A DNA stretch of 32,545 bases from Lachnoclostridium sp. (GTDB lineage: Bacteria > Bacteroidota > Bacteroidia > Bacteroidales > Muribaculaceae): positions 1-32,545 of the forward strand of contig JAMPAP010000014.1 in the NCBI GenBank assembly GCA_023667185.1, written 5' to 3'. Under the pieces are notes generated by a model. The model did not search any database. It was given only the letters and a program-made list of their open reading frames with translations, and had not been told where the DNA came from. Positions within the stretch are counted from its first letter, which is position 1. Every line of letters begins with the position of its first letter. The translations under genes were made by a program, and so were the position numbers. Positions 8,546 to 17,086 of the stretch are shown piece by piece.

Positions 8546-8711
8546 GAGTATGTTTACTTTTAACTTTATGAAATCTTTGAGCTGCCTTTACGGTCTGTTT
8601 TTGGCTTTCATTCAGTTATTATGGAACCCCATAACTCCTTCATTCAATCTAAAAACATACTCGTAAATCCAGCTCAAATCTTAACATAAGTCAAAAGTAA
8701 ACATACTCTAA
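8543..8711. repeat. 169-bp MITE-like element, copy 1
   Basis: The sequence is identical, by eye over all 169 bp, to 16640-16808. The ends are imperfect inverted repeats: TAAGAGTATGTTTACTTTT on the left, and TTAGAGTATGTTTACTTTT when the right end is read on the minus strand. Similarity continues inward through TTTGAGCTG and TTTACG to about 50 bp. Both ends can be read as TAA flanking GAGTATG...CATACTC, which would fit a 3-bp TAA target duplication. There is no ORF that could encode a transposase, so any movement would need help in trans. Its left TAA is the stop codon of the GH3 gene. Confidence 0.85.
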
Positions 8712-8742
8712 ATTTTTAATAATACCATAAACCAATCATTTC

Positions 8743-11730
8743 ATGAAGAAGACCTTACTTACATTTGCTCTTCTTGGCTCAATGGCTTTCGGCGCGGCAG
8801 CTGACGTGCAGAAAGAGAAGCTCGACCGCGGTGTCGTAGCCATGAAGACTGATTCAGGCGTTTTCCTTTCATGGCGTAGCCTCGAGGAAGACCCCTTCGG
8901 ATGTGGATTTGACATCTATCGCGATGGCGTAAAAATCACAGCCGAACCTATCAACTCTGTTACAAACTATGTTGACGCTGATGGTACTGCATCCTCAAAG
9001 TATGTCATCAAGACCGTCCTCAACGGCGCTGACATCGAAGAATCAAAGGCTGTAACCACTTGGGCTGACCAGTATCTCCGCCTTAAGCTCGACCGTCCTA
9101 CCGGCTCAGGCTGCACCTATTCTCCCAACGACTGCTCGGTAGGTGACGTAGATGGCGACGGCCAGTATGAAATCTTCGTAAAGTGGGATCCCTCCAACTC
9201 TCATGACAACTCCCAAAATGGTAATACAGGCAACGTTTACATAGATTGCTATACCCTCGAGGGACAGAAACTGTGGCGCGTGGACCTCGGCCAGAACATC
9301 CGTGCCGGTGCACATTACACCCAGTTCATGGTCTATGACTTTGACGGCGACGGCAAAGCTGAGATGATATGCAAGACCGCTCCCGGCACCAAAGATGCCA
9401 ACGGCAAGGCCGTACTCATGGGTAGCGACAAGGTTACTGACAGCTACGTCAACTCAAAGGGTCACATCATCACCGGTCCCGAATACCTGACAGTGTTCAA
9501 CGGCCAGACCGGTGCTGAAGTCACCACTATCGCTTACAATCCCCCCCGCGACATCAAGCCTATCGACAAGAGCCACTGGGGAGATGATTACGGTGGCCGC
9601 TCAGAGCGCTACCTCGCAGGCGTGGCTTACCTTGACGGCCAGCACCCCACCGCTATCTTCTGCCGCGGCTACTATACTTATTCTTACCTCTGGGCTGTAG
9701 ACTTCGACGGCAAAGACCTCAAGGAAGTATGGCTCCACAAGTCAGAAGACAAGGGTAAAGGCGCTTACGGCGAAGGTGCCCACTCGCTGACTATCGGTGA
9801 CTGCGACGGCGACGGCTTCGACGAAATCGTCTACGGCTCGGCCGCTATCGACCATGACGGCAGCCTCCTCTACCGCACAGGCTTCGGCCACGGCGATGCT
9901 CTCCACCTCGGCGACTTCGATCCTGACCGCGAAGGCCTCGAAGTATTCATGGTACACGAAGAGAAAGGCTCGGCTTACAAATATGATGCCGAATTCCGCG
10001 ATGCCAAGACCGGTAACGTAATCTGGGGCGTTCTCCAGAGTGGTAACGACATAGGCCGCGGTCTCGTAGGTGACCTCAGTGACAACTGGCGCGGCTATGA
10101 AGTATGGCCCGGCTCACGCTACGTAGACGGTGAGCGTCACAACGCTACATTCGACTGCAAAGGCAACATCGTATGCGACAACAAGGTGCCCTCTTCATGC
10201 TTCCGCATCTACTGGGACGGTGACCTCAACGATGAGCTCTTCGATGGCAAATACAATTCTGATAACGACAAGTCATATCCCATCATTGAGAAACGCACCG
10301 GCAACCTCAACAACAGCACCACACTGATGGACTTCCAGAAGTGGAGCGCACAGTCATGTAACTCAACCAAGGCTACTCCCAACCTCTCTGCCGACATCCT
10401 CGGTGACTGGCGCGAGGAGATCATCCTCTGGGACGGCGACAACAGCTCTGACCTGCTCATCTTCTCTACCATCATCCCCACTGACTACAAGGTCAACTGC
10501 CTTATGCAGGACCATCAGTACCGTATGGCCATCGCATGGCAGAACACCGCTTACAACCAGCCCCCTCACCTTGGCTACTATCTCGCTGACTCAGGTGCCA
10601 CCAACGCTATCGTGATGCTCTCAGAAGGTAACCTCGTGCAGGTGGTAGAAGCCGGTTCTCAGATCGAGCCCATCAGCGGTAAATTCCTCAACGCCACCAC
10701 TCTCAAGGGTGTAAATCTTCCTGACGGCATCGTCCTTGACGTAGACAACGCAGCCCAGACCTGGACTCTCAGCGGCGCTACTGATGTAGTAGGTGTACAC
10801 AACTTCCGCATCGAGACCGAAGGTGGCGAGTCAACAGGCAAGCTCGAAGGCACTCTCAACGTTATCGAGAAAGTTGATCTCGTAGAAGTAGCTTATCTCC
10901 CCTTCGAAACTCTCGACGGCACTGACTCATTCACCACTCCCAACGTTGGCCACGATCCCGGCGTAGTCCGCGGCACACCCGCCCTCGTAGCAGGTGTCGT
11001 AGGTAACGCTCTTGACATCAACAAATATGGTCAGCGCGTGACTGTCAAAGCTTACGATGACCTCCAGCTTGGCGACAGCGACTTCACCATCGAATTCTGG
11101 CTCAAGACTGACGATTCTGAAGCATACGTATTCCACAAGGGAAGTATCAGCGACAACTCTACCGGTACACAGACCGGATGCTGGGTAGGTCTTGAAATCA
11201 AGAATAACCTCTTCAAGTTTGCCATCGATGACAATGTAACCAAGACCGAGGCCTCAGCTTCAGCCGCTGATTATCTCGACGCCAAGTGGCATTACGTTGT
11301 ACTCGTGCGCGAGACCACAACCAAGTTGCTCCGCCTCTTCGTTGACGGCAAATGCATCTCTGAAGCTACTGACAACACCGGCGCTATCGCTGACAATATG
11401 GAAGATCTCATCATCGGCGACGTAAACAACTCATTCGACAACCGTCTCAACGGCCAGATCGACGAGTTCCGCATCTCCAAGGGTGCTATGCCCGCTGCCC
11501 GCGTACTGGCCAACTATGAAGCTCTCAAGTCAGCCGGTATCGAGGAAGTTACCGTATCTTCTATCGAAGGTGATGCTGACGTCACTGTTTACGATGCTGT
11601 CACCGGCCGTGTAGTAGCTGCCGGTTATGGTGAAGTAGGTAAAGTGGCAGCCAATGTAGTACCCGGTGTTTACATCGTGGTAAAGAGCAACGGCAAAGCC
11701 CGCGAAACCTTCAAGCTCTTTATCGACTAA
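8743..11730 (+). CDS. PL11 rhamnogalacturonan lyase with LamG domain and C-terminal sorting-like domain
   Basis: This 995-residue secreted lyase should cleave the rhamnose-galacturonate backbone of rhamnogalacturonan I by beta-elimination. After a signal peptide (to ~residue 20) come a short Fn3-like domain and the PL11 beta-propeller (to about 617), rich in calcium-binding motifs such as DVDGDGQYE, DFDGDGKAE and DCDGDGFDE, plus DILGDWREE near its end. An Ig-like stretch follows (about 640-715), then a LamG/concanavalin-like domain (about 718-930) likely to bind carbohydrate. The last ~60 residues (VYDAVTGRVV...PGVYIVV) resemble T9SS-type sorting domains. PL11 catalytic cores are about 600 residues; the rest are add-ons. 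It lies 197 bp after GH3 with no clear promoter between, so co-transcription through the repeat element is likely. Confidence 0.92.
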   Translation: MKKTLLTFALLGSMAFGAAADVQKEKLDRGVVAMKTDSGVFLSWRSLEEDPFGCGFDIYRDGVKITAEPINSVTNYVDADGTASSKYVIKTVLNGADIEESKAVTTWADQYLRLKLDRPTGSGCTYSPNDCSVGDVDGDGQYEIFVKWDPSNSHDNSQNGNTGNVYIDCYTLEGQKLWRVDLGQNIRAGAHYTQFMVYDFDGDGKAEMICKTAPGTKDANGKAVLMGSDKVTDSYVNSKGHIITGPEYLTVFNGQTGAEVTTIAYNPPRDIKPIDKSHWGDDYGGRSERYLAGVAYLDGQHPTAIFCRGYYTYSYLWAVDFDGKDLKEVWLHKSEDKGKGAYGEGAHSLTIGDCDGDGFDEIVYGSAAIDHDGSLLYRTGFGHGDALHLGDFDPDREGLEVFMVHEEKGSAYKYDAEFRDAKTGNVIWGVLQSGNDIGRGLVGDLSDNWRGYEVWPGSRYVDGERHNATFDCKGNIVCDNKVPSSCFRIYWDGDLNDELFDGKYNSDNDKSYPIIEKRTGNLNNSTTLMDFQKWSAQSCNSTKATPNLSADILGDWREEIILWDGDNSSDLLIFSTIIPTDYKVNCLMQDHQYRMAIAWQNTAYNQPPHLGYYLADSGATNAIVMLSEGNLVQVVEAGSQIEPISGKFLNATTLKGVNLPDGIVLDVDNAAQTWTLSGATDVVGVHNFRIETEGGESTGKLEGTLNVIEKVDLVEVAYLPFETLDGTDSFTTPNVGHDPGVVRGTPALVAGVVGNALDINKYGQRVTVKAYDDLQLGDSDFTIEFWLKTDDSEAYVFHKGSISDNSTGTQTGCWVGLEIKNNLFKFAIDDNVTKTEASASAADYLDAKWHYVVLVRETTTKLLRLFVDGKCISEATDNTGAIADNMEDLIIGDVNNSFDNRLNGQIDEFRISKGAMPAARVLANYEALKSAGIEEVTVSSIEGDADVTVYDAVTGRVVAAGYGEVGKVAANVVPGVYIVVKSNGKARETFKLFID

Positions 11731-11751
11731 TCCCCGATAATCATAATCCAA

Positions 11752-11790
11752 CAGGAGGAGGGAACGCCAGTCCCCTCCTCCTGATTTTGT
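11752..11790 (+). terminator. Intrinsic terminator after PL11
   Basis: CAGGAGGAGGG (11752-11762) pairs perfectly with CCCTCCTCCTG (11773-11783) around a 10-nt loop, followed by ATTTTGT. It sits 21 nt after the PL11 stop codon. Confidence 0.8.
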
Positions 11791-11841
11791 CAATTTGTCA
11801 ATTTGTCAATTTGTCAATTTGTCAAATTGTCAAATTGACAT
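11786..11841. repeat. Tandem 8-bp repeat (TTTGTCAA)
   Basis: Five exact copies of TTTGTCAA run from 11786 to 11825, followed by two degenerate units (ATTGTCAA, ATTGACAT) to 11841. The array lies between the PL11 and glnS terminators and is a candidate for slipped-strand length change. Confidence 0.85.
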
Positions 11842-11869
11842 TATGACATGATAACATGATGTCATAATG
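11839..11869. repeat. Perfect 11-bp inverted repeat
   Basis: CATTATGACAT (11839-11849) and ATGTCATAATG (11859-11869) are exact inverted repeats with a 9-nt spacer. The site directly follows the tandem repeat; no T tract follows, so it is not an ordinary terminator. Confidence 0.6.
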
Positions 11870-11882
11870 ACGATTTTGTTAT

Positions 11883-11920
11883 AAAAGAGGCTGCTCCGGG
11901 ATATAGGGGCAGCCTCTTTT
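11883..11920. terminator. Bidirectional terminator between PL11 and glnS
   Basis: GAGGCTGC (11887-11894) pairs with GCAGCCTC (11909-11916), with AAAA before and TTTT after, so it can stop transcription from both directions. It lies just downstream of glnS, whose stop is at 11939. Confidence 0.85.
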
Positions 11921-11938
11921 GTGTTTTTAAGAAGTGGA

Positions 11939-13642
11939 TCAAGAGTTTTTGTTGATCTTCTCCCAGGTGTCTTTAAGCGCGATGGTGCGATTGAAGATAA
12001 GATTGTCAGGGGTAGAGTCAGGGTCGAGGGTGAAGTAGCCGATGCGCTGGAACTGGAGGGGCAGTCCGGGCTTGGCGATTTCGGCGAGATAGGGCTCGAT
12101 CTTGATGTTTTCCACTACCTTGAGAGAATCGGGGTTGAGCATTTCGCGGAAGTCGCGATCAGGCTCAGCGGCGGGATTCTCTACGTTGAAGAGACGGTCG
12201 TAGATGCGGGCGGTGGCATTAACTGCTTTCTCGGCTGATACCCAGTGGAGAGTACCCTTGACCTTGCGCATACTGCCGGGCAGACCGCTGCGGGTCTCGG
12301 GGTCGTAGGTACACTGAATCTCCTCGATATTACCATCAGCATCCTTCTTCACACCGGTGCATTTCACGATGTAAGCACCTTTGAGACGCACTTCGCCGTC
12401 AGGGGCAAGGCGGAAGAATTTTTTGGGAGGATTCTCCATGAAGTCGTCACGCTCGATGTAGATTTCGCGGGTGAAAGGCATCTTGTGGGTGCCGGCTGAA
12501 GGATCTTCGGGGTTATTTTCCATCTCCACCATCTCCATCCGGCCTTCGGGATAGTTGGTGATAACCACCTTGACGGGGTTGATTACGGCCATGCCGCGGG
12601 TAGCTACGGCATTGAGGTCGTCGCGCACGGCGTGCTCGAGCAGAGAGATAGAGTTGAGTGCCTCATATTTTGTGTAACCGATGGCATCGATGAAGTTGCG
12701 GATAGAGCGCGGAGTGAAGCCGCGGCGGCGCAGGCCGGAGATAGTAGGCATACGGGGGTCGTCCCATCCTGCCACGAGACCCTCCTTGACCAACTGAAGG
12801 AGCTTACGCTTCGACATCACGGTGTAAGTGAGGTTGAGGCGGTTAAACTCTATCTGGCGTGGGCGGTAAGTCTCGTCAGCGAGCTCATCGACAAAGTAAT
12901 CGTAGAGCGGGCGGTGAGGTACGAATTCCAGAGTACAGATCGAGTGAGTAACTCCCTCGAAATAGTCGCTCTGGCCATGTGCGAAGTCATACATCGGGTA
13001 GACTTTCCAAGTGGTTCCGGTGCGGTGGTGGGGGTGCTTGATGATGCGATACATGATAGGATCGCGGAAGTGCATATTGGGCGAGGCCATATCAATCTTG
13101 GCGCGGAGCACACGCGAGCCCTCCTCAAATTCGCCGGCGTTCATGCGGGTGAACAGGTCAAGATTCTCCTCCACGGAGCGGTTGCGGTAAGGGCTTTCAG
13201 TACCGGCCTGAGTGGGTGTGCCCTTCTGAGCGGCGATTTCTTCGGAAGTCTGGTCATCAACGTAAGCCTTACCCTCCTTGATCAGGCGGATAGCCAGGTC
13301 GTAGAGCTGGGGGAAATAGTCAGAAGCGTAGTATTCGCGGTCAGCCCAGTCGAAGCCGAGCCAATGAATATCCTCCTTTATGGAATCGACATATTCCACA
13401 TCTTCCTTAACGGGATTGGTATCGTCAAAGCGGAGGTTGCAAGTACCGCCGAATTTTTCAGCTACGCCGAAGTCCATGCAGATAGCTTTGGCGTGGCCGA
13501 TATGCAGGTAGCCGTTAGGTTCGGGCGGGAAGCGGGTGTTGAGACGTCCGCCGTTTTTTCCGGCCTGCAGGTCTTCAAGGACGAGCTGCTCAACGAAGTT
13601 GAGGCCTCGTCCGTCGCGAGGATTAGTTTCGTTATTTTCCAT
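11939..13642 (-). CDS. glnS: Glutaminyl-tRNA synthetase
   Basis: This 567-residue class I synthetase charges tRNA-Gln directly with glutamine. The opening [18 protein letters not shown] contains HIGH at 47-50, the KMSKS loop reads VMSKRK (MSKRK at 276-280), and the C-terminal half shows the two-part beta-barrel anticodon-binding region. The combination of [10 protein letters not shown] and MSKRK identifies GlnRS rather than the closely related GltX. The length is close to E. coli GlnS. The ATG at 13642 follows the trpS stop by 11 nt, so the two are probably co-transcribed from the promoter upstream of trpS, and the hairpin at 11883-11920 ends the unit. A direct glutaminylation route means the Gln-tRNA amidotransferase is not needed for this tRNA. 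Confidence 0.97.
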   Translation of the reverse strand: MENNETNPRDGRGLNFVEQLVLEDLQAGKNGGRLNTRFPPEPNGYLHIGHAKAICMDFGVAEKFGGTCNLRFDDTNPVKEDVEYVDSIKEDIHWLGFDWADREYYASDYFPQLYDLAIRLIKEGKAYVDDQTSEEIAAQKGTPTQAGTESPYRNRSVEENLDLFTRMNAGEFEEGSRVLRAKIDMASPNMHFRDPIMYRIIKHPHHRTGTTWKVYPMYDFAHGQSDYFEGVTHSICTLEFVPHRPLYDYFVDELADETYRPRQIEFNRLNLTYTVMSKRKLLQLVKEGLVAGWDDPRMPTISGLRRRGFTPRSIRNFIDAIGYTKYEALNSISLLEHAVRDDLNAVATRGMAVINPVKVVITNYPEGRMEMVEMENNPEDPSAGTHKMPFTREIYIERDDFMENPPKKFFRLAPDGEVRLKGAYIVKCTGVKKDADGNIEEIQCTYDPETRSGLPGSMRKVKGTLHWVSAEKAVNATARIYDRLFNVENPAAEPDRDFREMLNPDSLKVVENIKIEPYLAEIAKPGLPLQFQRIGYFTLDPDSTPDNLIFNRTIALKDTWEKINKNS

Positions 13643-13653
13643 TGTAAGTGATT

Positions 13654-14721
13654 TTAGTAAAATTTACGTATACCCATAGCCTCTTTCACTTCGGCGAGTG
13701 TGCGGGCAGCTCGTTCGCGGGCACGCTCGGCTCCCATGCGTGTCACCCGGGCGAGATATTCATCGTCAGAGCGGATGTCGAGATATCGTTCGCGGATGGG
13801 TGTGGTTACTTTAAGGATATCCTCGGCGAGCTGTTTCTTGAGGTCGCCGTAGCGGATCGAGCAGTCAGCATACGCTTTCTTGAAAGCGTCGAGGGTCTCG
13901 GGGGCTGAGGTCAGCTCCATGAGGGTGAACAGGTTCTGTATAGGTTCTGACACGGGAGAGTTAGGCTCCGTAGGGCCTTGGTCAGTGACGGCGCGCATCA
14001 CCTTCTTGCGGAGCGTCTTCTCGTCGTCGATGAGGTAAATGCAGTTGCCCTCGCTCTTGCCCATCTTACCGGATCCGTCGAGGCCGGGCACTTTCACGGC
14101 ATGACCGCCGAAGTTGAAATTTTCACACTCGGGGAAGAGATCCACGCCATAGAACGAGTTGAAGCGGCGGGCGAAGCGGCGTGTCAGCTCCAGGTGCTGC
14201 TCCTGATCTTTTCCTACGGGCACCTTTGTTGCCTTCTGGATAAGGATATCCACAGCCATAAGAGTAGGATAGGTGAGAAGGCCGGCATTTACGCGTTTAT
14301 TGGAATTGTTGCCGATGATCTGTTTTTCGATCTCCTCTTCGGTGTCAGAGGCGGTGGCGATGCCGAGCTGCTTGCGAGCCTTGTCCTTGAACGAGGCGGT
14401 GCGCATAAGCTCGCCGATGCCCACGTGCATATTGAGCAGCAGGTACATCTCAGAGATTTCGGGGATATCGCTTTGAACGAAAATAGTGGATTTCTCGGGG
14501 TCAATACCCGCGGCGAGATATTCAGCAAGAATGTTTTTCACATTCTCGTGGAGCTGTTTGGGGTCAGGATTTGTGGTGAGAGCGTGCAGGTCAGCTATGA
14601 AGTAAAGGCAATCATAATCATCCTGCATCTTGACGAATTTACTAAGGGCACCATAGTAGTTACCGAGGTGTAAATTGCCGGTAGCACGGATGCCTGACAG
14701 CACAATTTCTTTTTTGTCCAT
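13654..14721 (-). CDS. trpS: Tryptophanyl-tRNA synthetase
   Basis: This 355-residue class I enzyme charges tRNA-Trp. The HIGH-like signature is [13 protein letters not shown] (HLGN at 18-21), and the KMSKS loop reads KMGKSEGN (219-226). [10 protein letters not shown], near residue 40, is the usual tryptophan/ATP pocket region. Length and motifs are standard for bacterial TrpRS. The ATG at 14721 is preceded by a -7 box at 14744-14751 on the minus strand, leaving a leader of about 17 nt. glnS begins 11 nt after the stop codon, so trpS-glnS form a two-gene unit. The gene is divergent from hisS, with 80 bp between start codons. No trp attenuator or leader peptide was seen. Confidence 0.97.
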   Translation of the reverse strand: MDKKEIVLSGIRATGNLHLGNYYGALSKFVKMQDDYDCLYFIADLHALTTNPDPKQLHENVKNILAEYLAAGIDPEKSTIFVQSDIPEISEMYLLLNMHVGIGELMRTASFKDKARKQLGIATASDTEEEIEKQIIGNNSNKRVNAGLLTYPTLMAVDILIQKATKVPVGKDQEQHLELTRRFARRFNSFYGVDLFPECENFNFGGHAVKVPGLDGSGKMGKSEGNCIYLIDDEKTLRKKVMRAVTDQGPTEPNSPVSEPIQNLFTLMELTSAPETLDAFKKAYADCSIRYGDLKKQLAEDILKVTTPIRERYLDIRSDDEYLARVTRMGAERARERAARTLAEVKEAMGIRKFY

Positions 14722-14743
14722 AATATTATGAATTAATAAACGG

Positions 14744-14751
14744 CAAAGTTA
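14744..14751 (-). promoter_or_regulatory. -7 box (TAACTTTG) for trpS-glnS
   Basis: The box TAACTTTG on the minus strand fits TAnnTTTG; no TTTG is found at the -33 position. It lies 23 bp upstream of the trpS ATG and 13 bp from an oppositely directed box for hisS. Confidence 0.5.
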
Positions 14752-14763
14752 GAAAATAATGAT

Positions 14764-14771
14764 TAATTTTG
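14764..14771 (+). promoter_or_regulatory. -7 box (TAATTTTG) for hisS
   Basis: The box TAATTTTG on the plus strand ends 30 bp before the hisS ATG at 14802. No clear -33 TTTG accompanies it. It is back-to-back with the trpS box, so the two promoters probably overlap. Confidence 0.5.
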
Positions 14772-14801
14772 CGTAAAAATTAAGAAAAACTTCACATTAT
14801 T

Positions 14802-16163
14802 ATGGCTCAGAAACCCTCAATACCTAAAGGAACGAGAGATTTCACTCCCCTTGAAATGGCTCGCCGCAACTACATATTTGATACGATTAAAGATGTATTC
14901 CGCCTCTACGGCTTCGCTCCTATCGAGACTCCGGCAATGGAAAACCTGTCGACACTGATGGGCAAATATGGCGAGGAGGGTGACAAGCTTCTCTTTAAGA
15001 TACTGAATTCAGGCGACTTCCTGCGGGGTGTCGAGCCGTCGCTTCTCGACGGTGAGAATTGCCCGAAACTTGCCGCCAAGATCTGCGAGAAGGGATTGCG
15101 CTATGACCTTACGGTGCCGTTTGCACGCTTCGTGGTTATGCATCGCAACGAGCTGCAGTTTCCCTTCAAGCGCTATCAGATGCAGCCGGTGTGGCGCGCT
15201 GACCGTCCGCAGAAGGGGCGCTACCGCGAGTTTTACCAGTGTGATGCTGACGTGATCGGCTCTGACTCGCTGCTCAACGAGATCGAGCTGCTCGAAATGA
15301 TCGACGAGGTGTTCCGCCGCCTCAAGATCAGAGTGTGCATCAAGCTCAACAACCGCAAGGTGCTTGCCGGTATAGCCGAGCTGATAGGGTGTCCTGACAA
15401 GATCGTGGATATCACTGTGGCTATCGACAAAATTGACAAGATAGGGCTTGACAATGTCAAGGCTGAACTCCTGGAGCGCGGCATCCCTGCCGAGGGCGTG
15501 GAGCATCTTACTCCGCTTATCACACTGTCAGGCTCCACTGCCGAGCGTCTTGACAGCCTTGAGAAGCTGCTCAATGGCGTGGAGATAGGTCTCAAGGGCG
15601 TGGAGGAGCTGCGCGAGGTGATAGCCGGCGTGGAGACCGTAGGTCTGGGCTGCGAGCTGGAGCTTGATGTGTCGCTTGCCCGCGGACTGAACTACTATAC
15701 CGGCTCCATCATCGAAGTCAAGGCTCTCGATGTGCAGATAGGCAGTATCACCGGCGGCGGCCGTTACGACAACCTGACCGGAGTATTCGGTCTGCCCGGC
15801 GTGTCAGGCGTAGGTATCTCCTTCGGCGCTGACCGAATTTATGATGTGCTCAACACCCTTAATCTCTATCCTGAAGAGATCAGCGAGACAGTAAAAGTAA
15901 TGTTCACCAACTTCGGTGCGGCTGAGGCTGCGGCATCGCTCAAACTGGCCAAGAGACTGCGTGAGGCCGGAGTGACCGTAGAAGTTTATCCTGACACTGC
16001 CAAGATGAAAAAGCAGATGTCACGCGCCAATGAGCTGCACATCCCATACGTAGCCATCATCGGTGAAACCGAGCTCGCCGAGGGAAAAGTGATGCTTAAG
16101 GATATGAACTCCGGCGAGCAGGCGCTCCTCACTCCTGATCTGCTCATAGAAAAGCTCCGCTGA
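14802..16163 (+). CDS. hisS: Histidyl-tRNA synthetase
   Basis: This 453-residue class II synthetase charges tRNA-His. It opens with [15 protein letters not shown], the standard HisRS start, and motif 2 is visible in [24 protein letters not shown]. The histidine-specific loop reads [18 protein letters not shown], and [13 protein letters not shown] is motif-3-adjacent. The C-terminal ~90 residues form the anticodon-binding domain. The length is normal for the Bacteroidetes form. The ATG at 14802 is supported by the upstream -7 box at 14764-14771. It is divergent from trpS, and the DUF4332 gene follows after 57 bp on the same strand. Confidence 0.97.
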   Translation: MAQKPSIPKGTRDFTPLEMARRNYIFDTIKDVFRLYGFAPIETPAMENLSTLMGKYGEEGDKLLFKILNSGDFLRGVEPSLLDGENCPKLAAKICEKGLRYDLTVPFARFVVMHRNELQFPFKRYQMQPVWRADRPQKGRYREFYQCDADVIGSDSLLNEIELLEMIDEVFRRLKIRVCIKLNNRKVLAGIAELIGCPDKIVDITVAIDKIDKIGLDNVKAELLERGIPAEGVEHLTPLITLSGSTAERLDSLEKLLNGVEIGLKGVEELREVIAGVETVGLGCELELDVSLARGLNYYTGSIIEVKALDVQIGSITGGGRYDNLTGVFGLPGVSGVGISFGADRIYDVLNTLNLYPEEISETVKVMFTNFGAAEAAASLKLAKRLREAGVTVEVYPDTAKMKKQMSRANELHIPYVAIIGETELAEGKVMLKDMNSGEQALLTPDLLIEKLR

Positions 16164-16220
16164 ACAATTTCCCTTGTAGGATTGTTATCATTATAGTATA
16201 ACCCCCTAAAATTTAATGGT

Positions 16221-16628
16221 ATGTCCTACAAAATTATTGAAATAGAAGGCATAGGCCCGGCTTACGCCGAGAAGTTGGAGCAGGCAGGTGTGAAAACTAC
16301 CGAGCAGTTGCTCGAGAAAGCCGCCACCAAGAAAGGTCGCGAAGCACTTGCTGAAGAGACCGGTATCACAGAGAAGCTCATACTGAAATGGGCTAACCAT
16401 GCTGACTTGTTCCGCATCAAAGGTGTGGCCGGCCAGTTTGCTGAGCTGCTTGAAGCCGGTGGCGTGGACACGGTGAAAGAATTCCGCCATCGTGTAGCCG
16501 CCAACCTCTACCCCACCCTGGAGCGCATTAACGAAGAGAAGCACCTTTGCGGACGTCTTCCGAGTGAGACCGAACTTGAGCGCATGATTGCCCAAGCCAA
16601 AGAGCTTGAACCCTGCATCACTTACTGA
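16221..16628 (+). CDS. DUF4332 helix-hairpin-helix protein
   Basis: This 135-residue soluble protein matches the DUF4332 pattern. The N-terminal IEGIGPAYAEKLEQAGVKTTEQLLEKA is a helix-hairpin-helix-like unit, and a second one appears around IKGVAGQFAELLEAGGVDTVKEF. Such pairs usually contact nucleic acid non-specifically, but the function of the family is unknown and none is assigned. There is no signal peptide or membrane segment. It follows hisS by 57 bp on the same strand and may be co-transcribed with it. Copy 2 of the 169-bp inverted-repeat element begins 12 bp after its stop. The ATG at 16221 gives the natural N-terminus (MSYKIIEIEGIGP). Confidence 0.85.
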   Translation: MSYKIIEIEGIGPAYAEKLEQAGVKTTEQLLEKAATKKGREALAEETGITEKLILKWANHADLFRIKGVAGQFAELLEAGGVDTVKEFRHRVAANLYPTLERINEEKHLCGRLPSETELERMIAQAKELEPCITY

Positions 16629-16639
16629 CGTACCACTAC

Positions 16640-16808
16640 TAAGAGTATGTTTACTTTTAACTTTATGAAATCTTTGAGCTGCCTTTACGGTCTGTTTTTG
16701 GCTTTCATTCAGTTATTATGGAACCCCATAACTCCTTCATTCAATCTAAAAACATACTCGTAAATCCAGCTCAAATCTTAACATAAGTCAAAAGTAAACA
16801 TACTCTAA
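16640..16808. repeat. 169-bp MITE-like element, copy 2
   Basis: Identical by eye to 8543-8711, in the same orientation relative to the window. Flanks differ from copy 1 on both sides (CACTAC before, GTGACG after, versus TTGAA and ATTTTT), which defines the ends. TAA is at both boundaries. It begins 12 bp after the DUF4332 stop codon and runs directly into the inverted repeat at 16808-16863. Confidence 0.85.
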
Positions 16809-16863
16809 GTGACGATTAAAAAATAACATGGTAAACTTTTCTATGTTATTTTTAATCGTCACT
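16808..16863. repeat. AT-rich 20-bp inverted repeat beside the MITE-like element
   Basis: AGTGACGATTAAAAAATAAC and its complement at the right end form a stem of about 20 bp with one bulged A and a 13-nt loop. It may be the original 3' hairpin of the DUF4332 transcript, now separated from the gene by the element, or a small fold-back element of its own. Confidence 0.6.
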
Positions 16864-16872
16864 AAAAAATTT

Positions 16873-16901
16873 AAGCGAACCCTGACAATCAGGATTCGCT
16901 T
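16873..16901. terminator. Terminator of tRNA-fMet
   Basis: AAGCGAACCCTGA (16873-16885) pairs with TCAGGATTCGCTT (16889-16901) with one mismatch and a 3-nt loop. A T-rich tail follows on the minus strand (after the tRNA) and also on the plus strand, so it can work in both directions. Confidence 0.75.
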
Positions 16902-16908
16902 TTATTTT

Positions 16909-16983
<75 letters not shown>

Positions 16984-16997
16984 ATGTTTTACGAGTG

Positions 16998-17029
16998 CAA
17001 AGGTAAGGACATTTTCATCATCTTCCAAA
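16998..17029 (-). promoter_or_regulatory. Promoter of tRNA-fMet
   Basis: On the minus strand TTTG (17026-17029), a 20-bp spacer and TACCTTTG (16998-17005) match the consensus. The inferred start is about 8 nt upstream of the mature tRNA 5' end. Confidence 0.75.
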
Positions 17030-17086
17030 TATTCCGAGCTAAAAGTAAGTTAAAAAATGCTAATCACCTAAGTGATAAACCATTTT

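Noticed and set aside
12632-13651. Long plus-strand open frame (339 codons) opposite glnS
   Set aside because: It is the antisense shadow of a GC-rich, highly conserved synthetase gene; the translation shows no recognisable domain.
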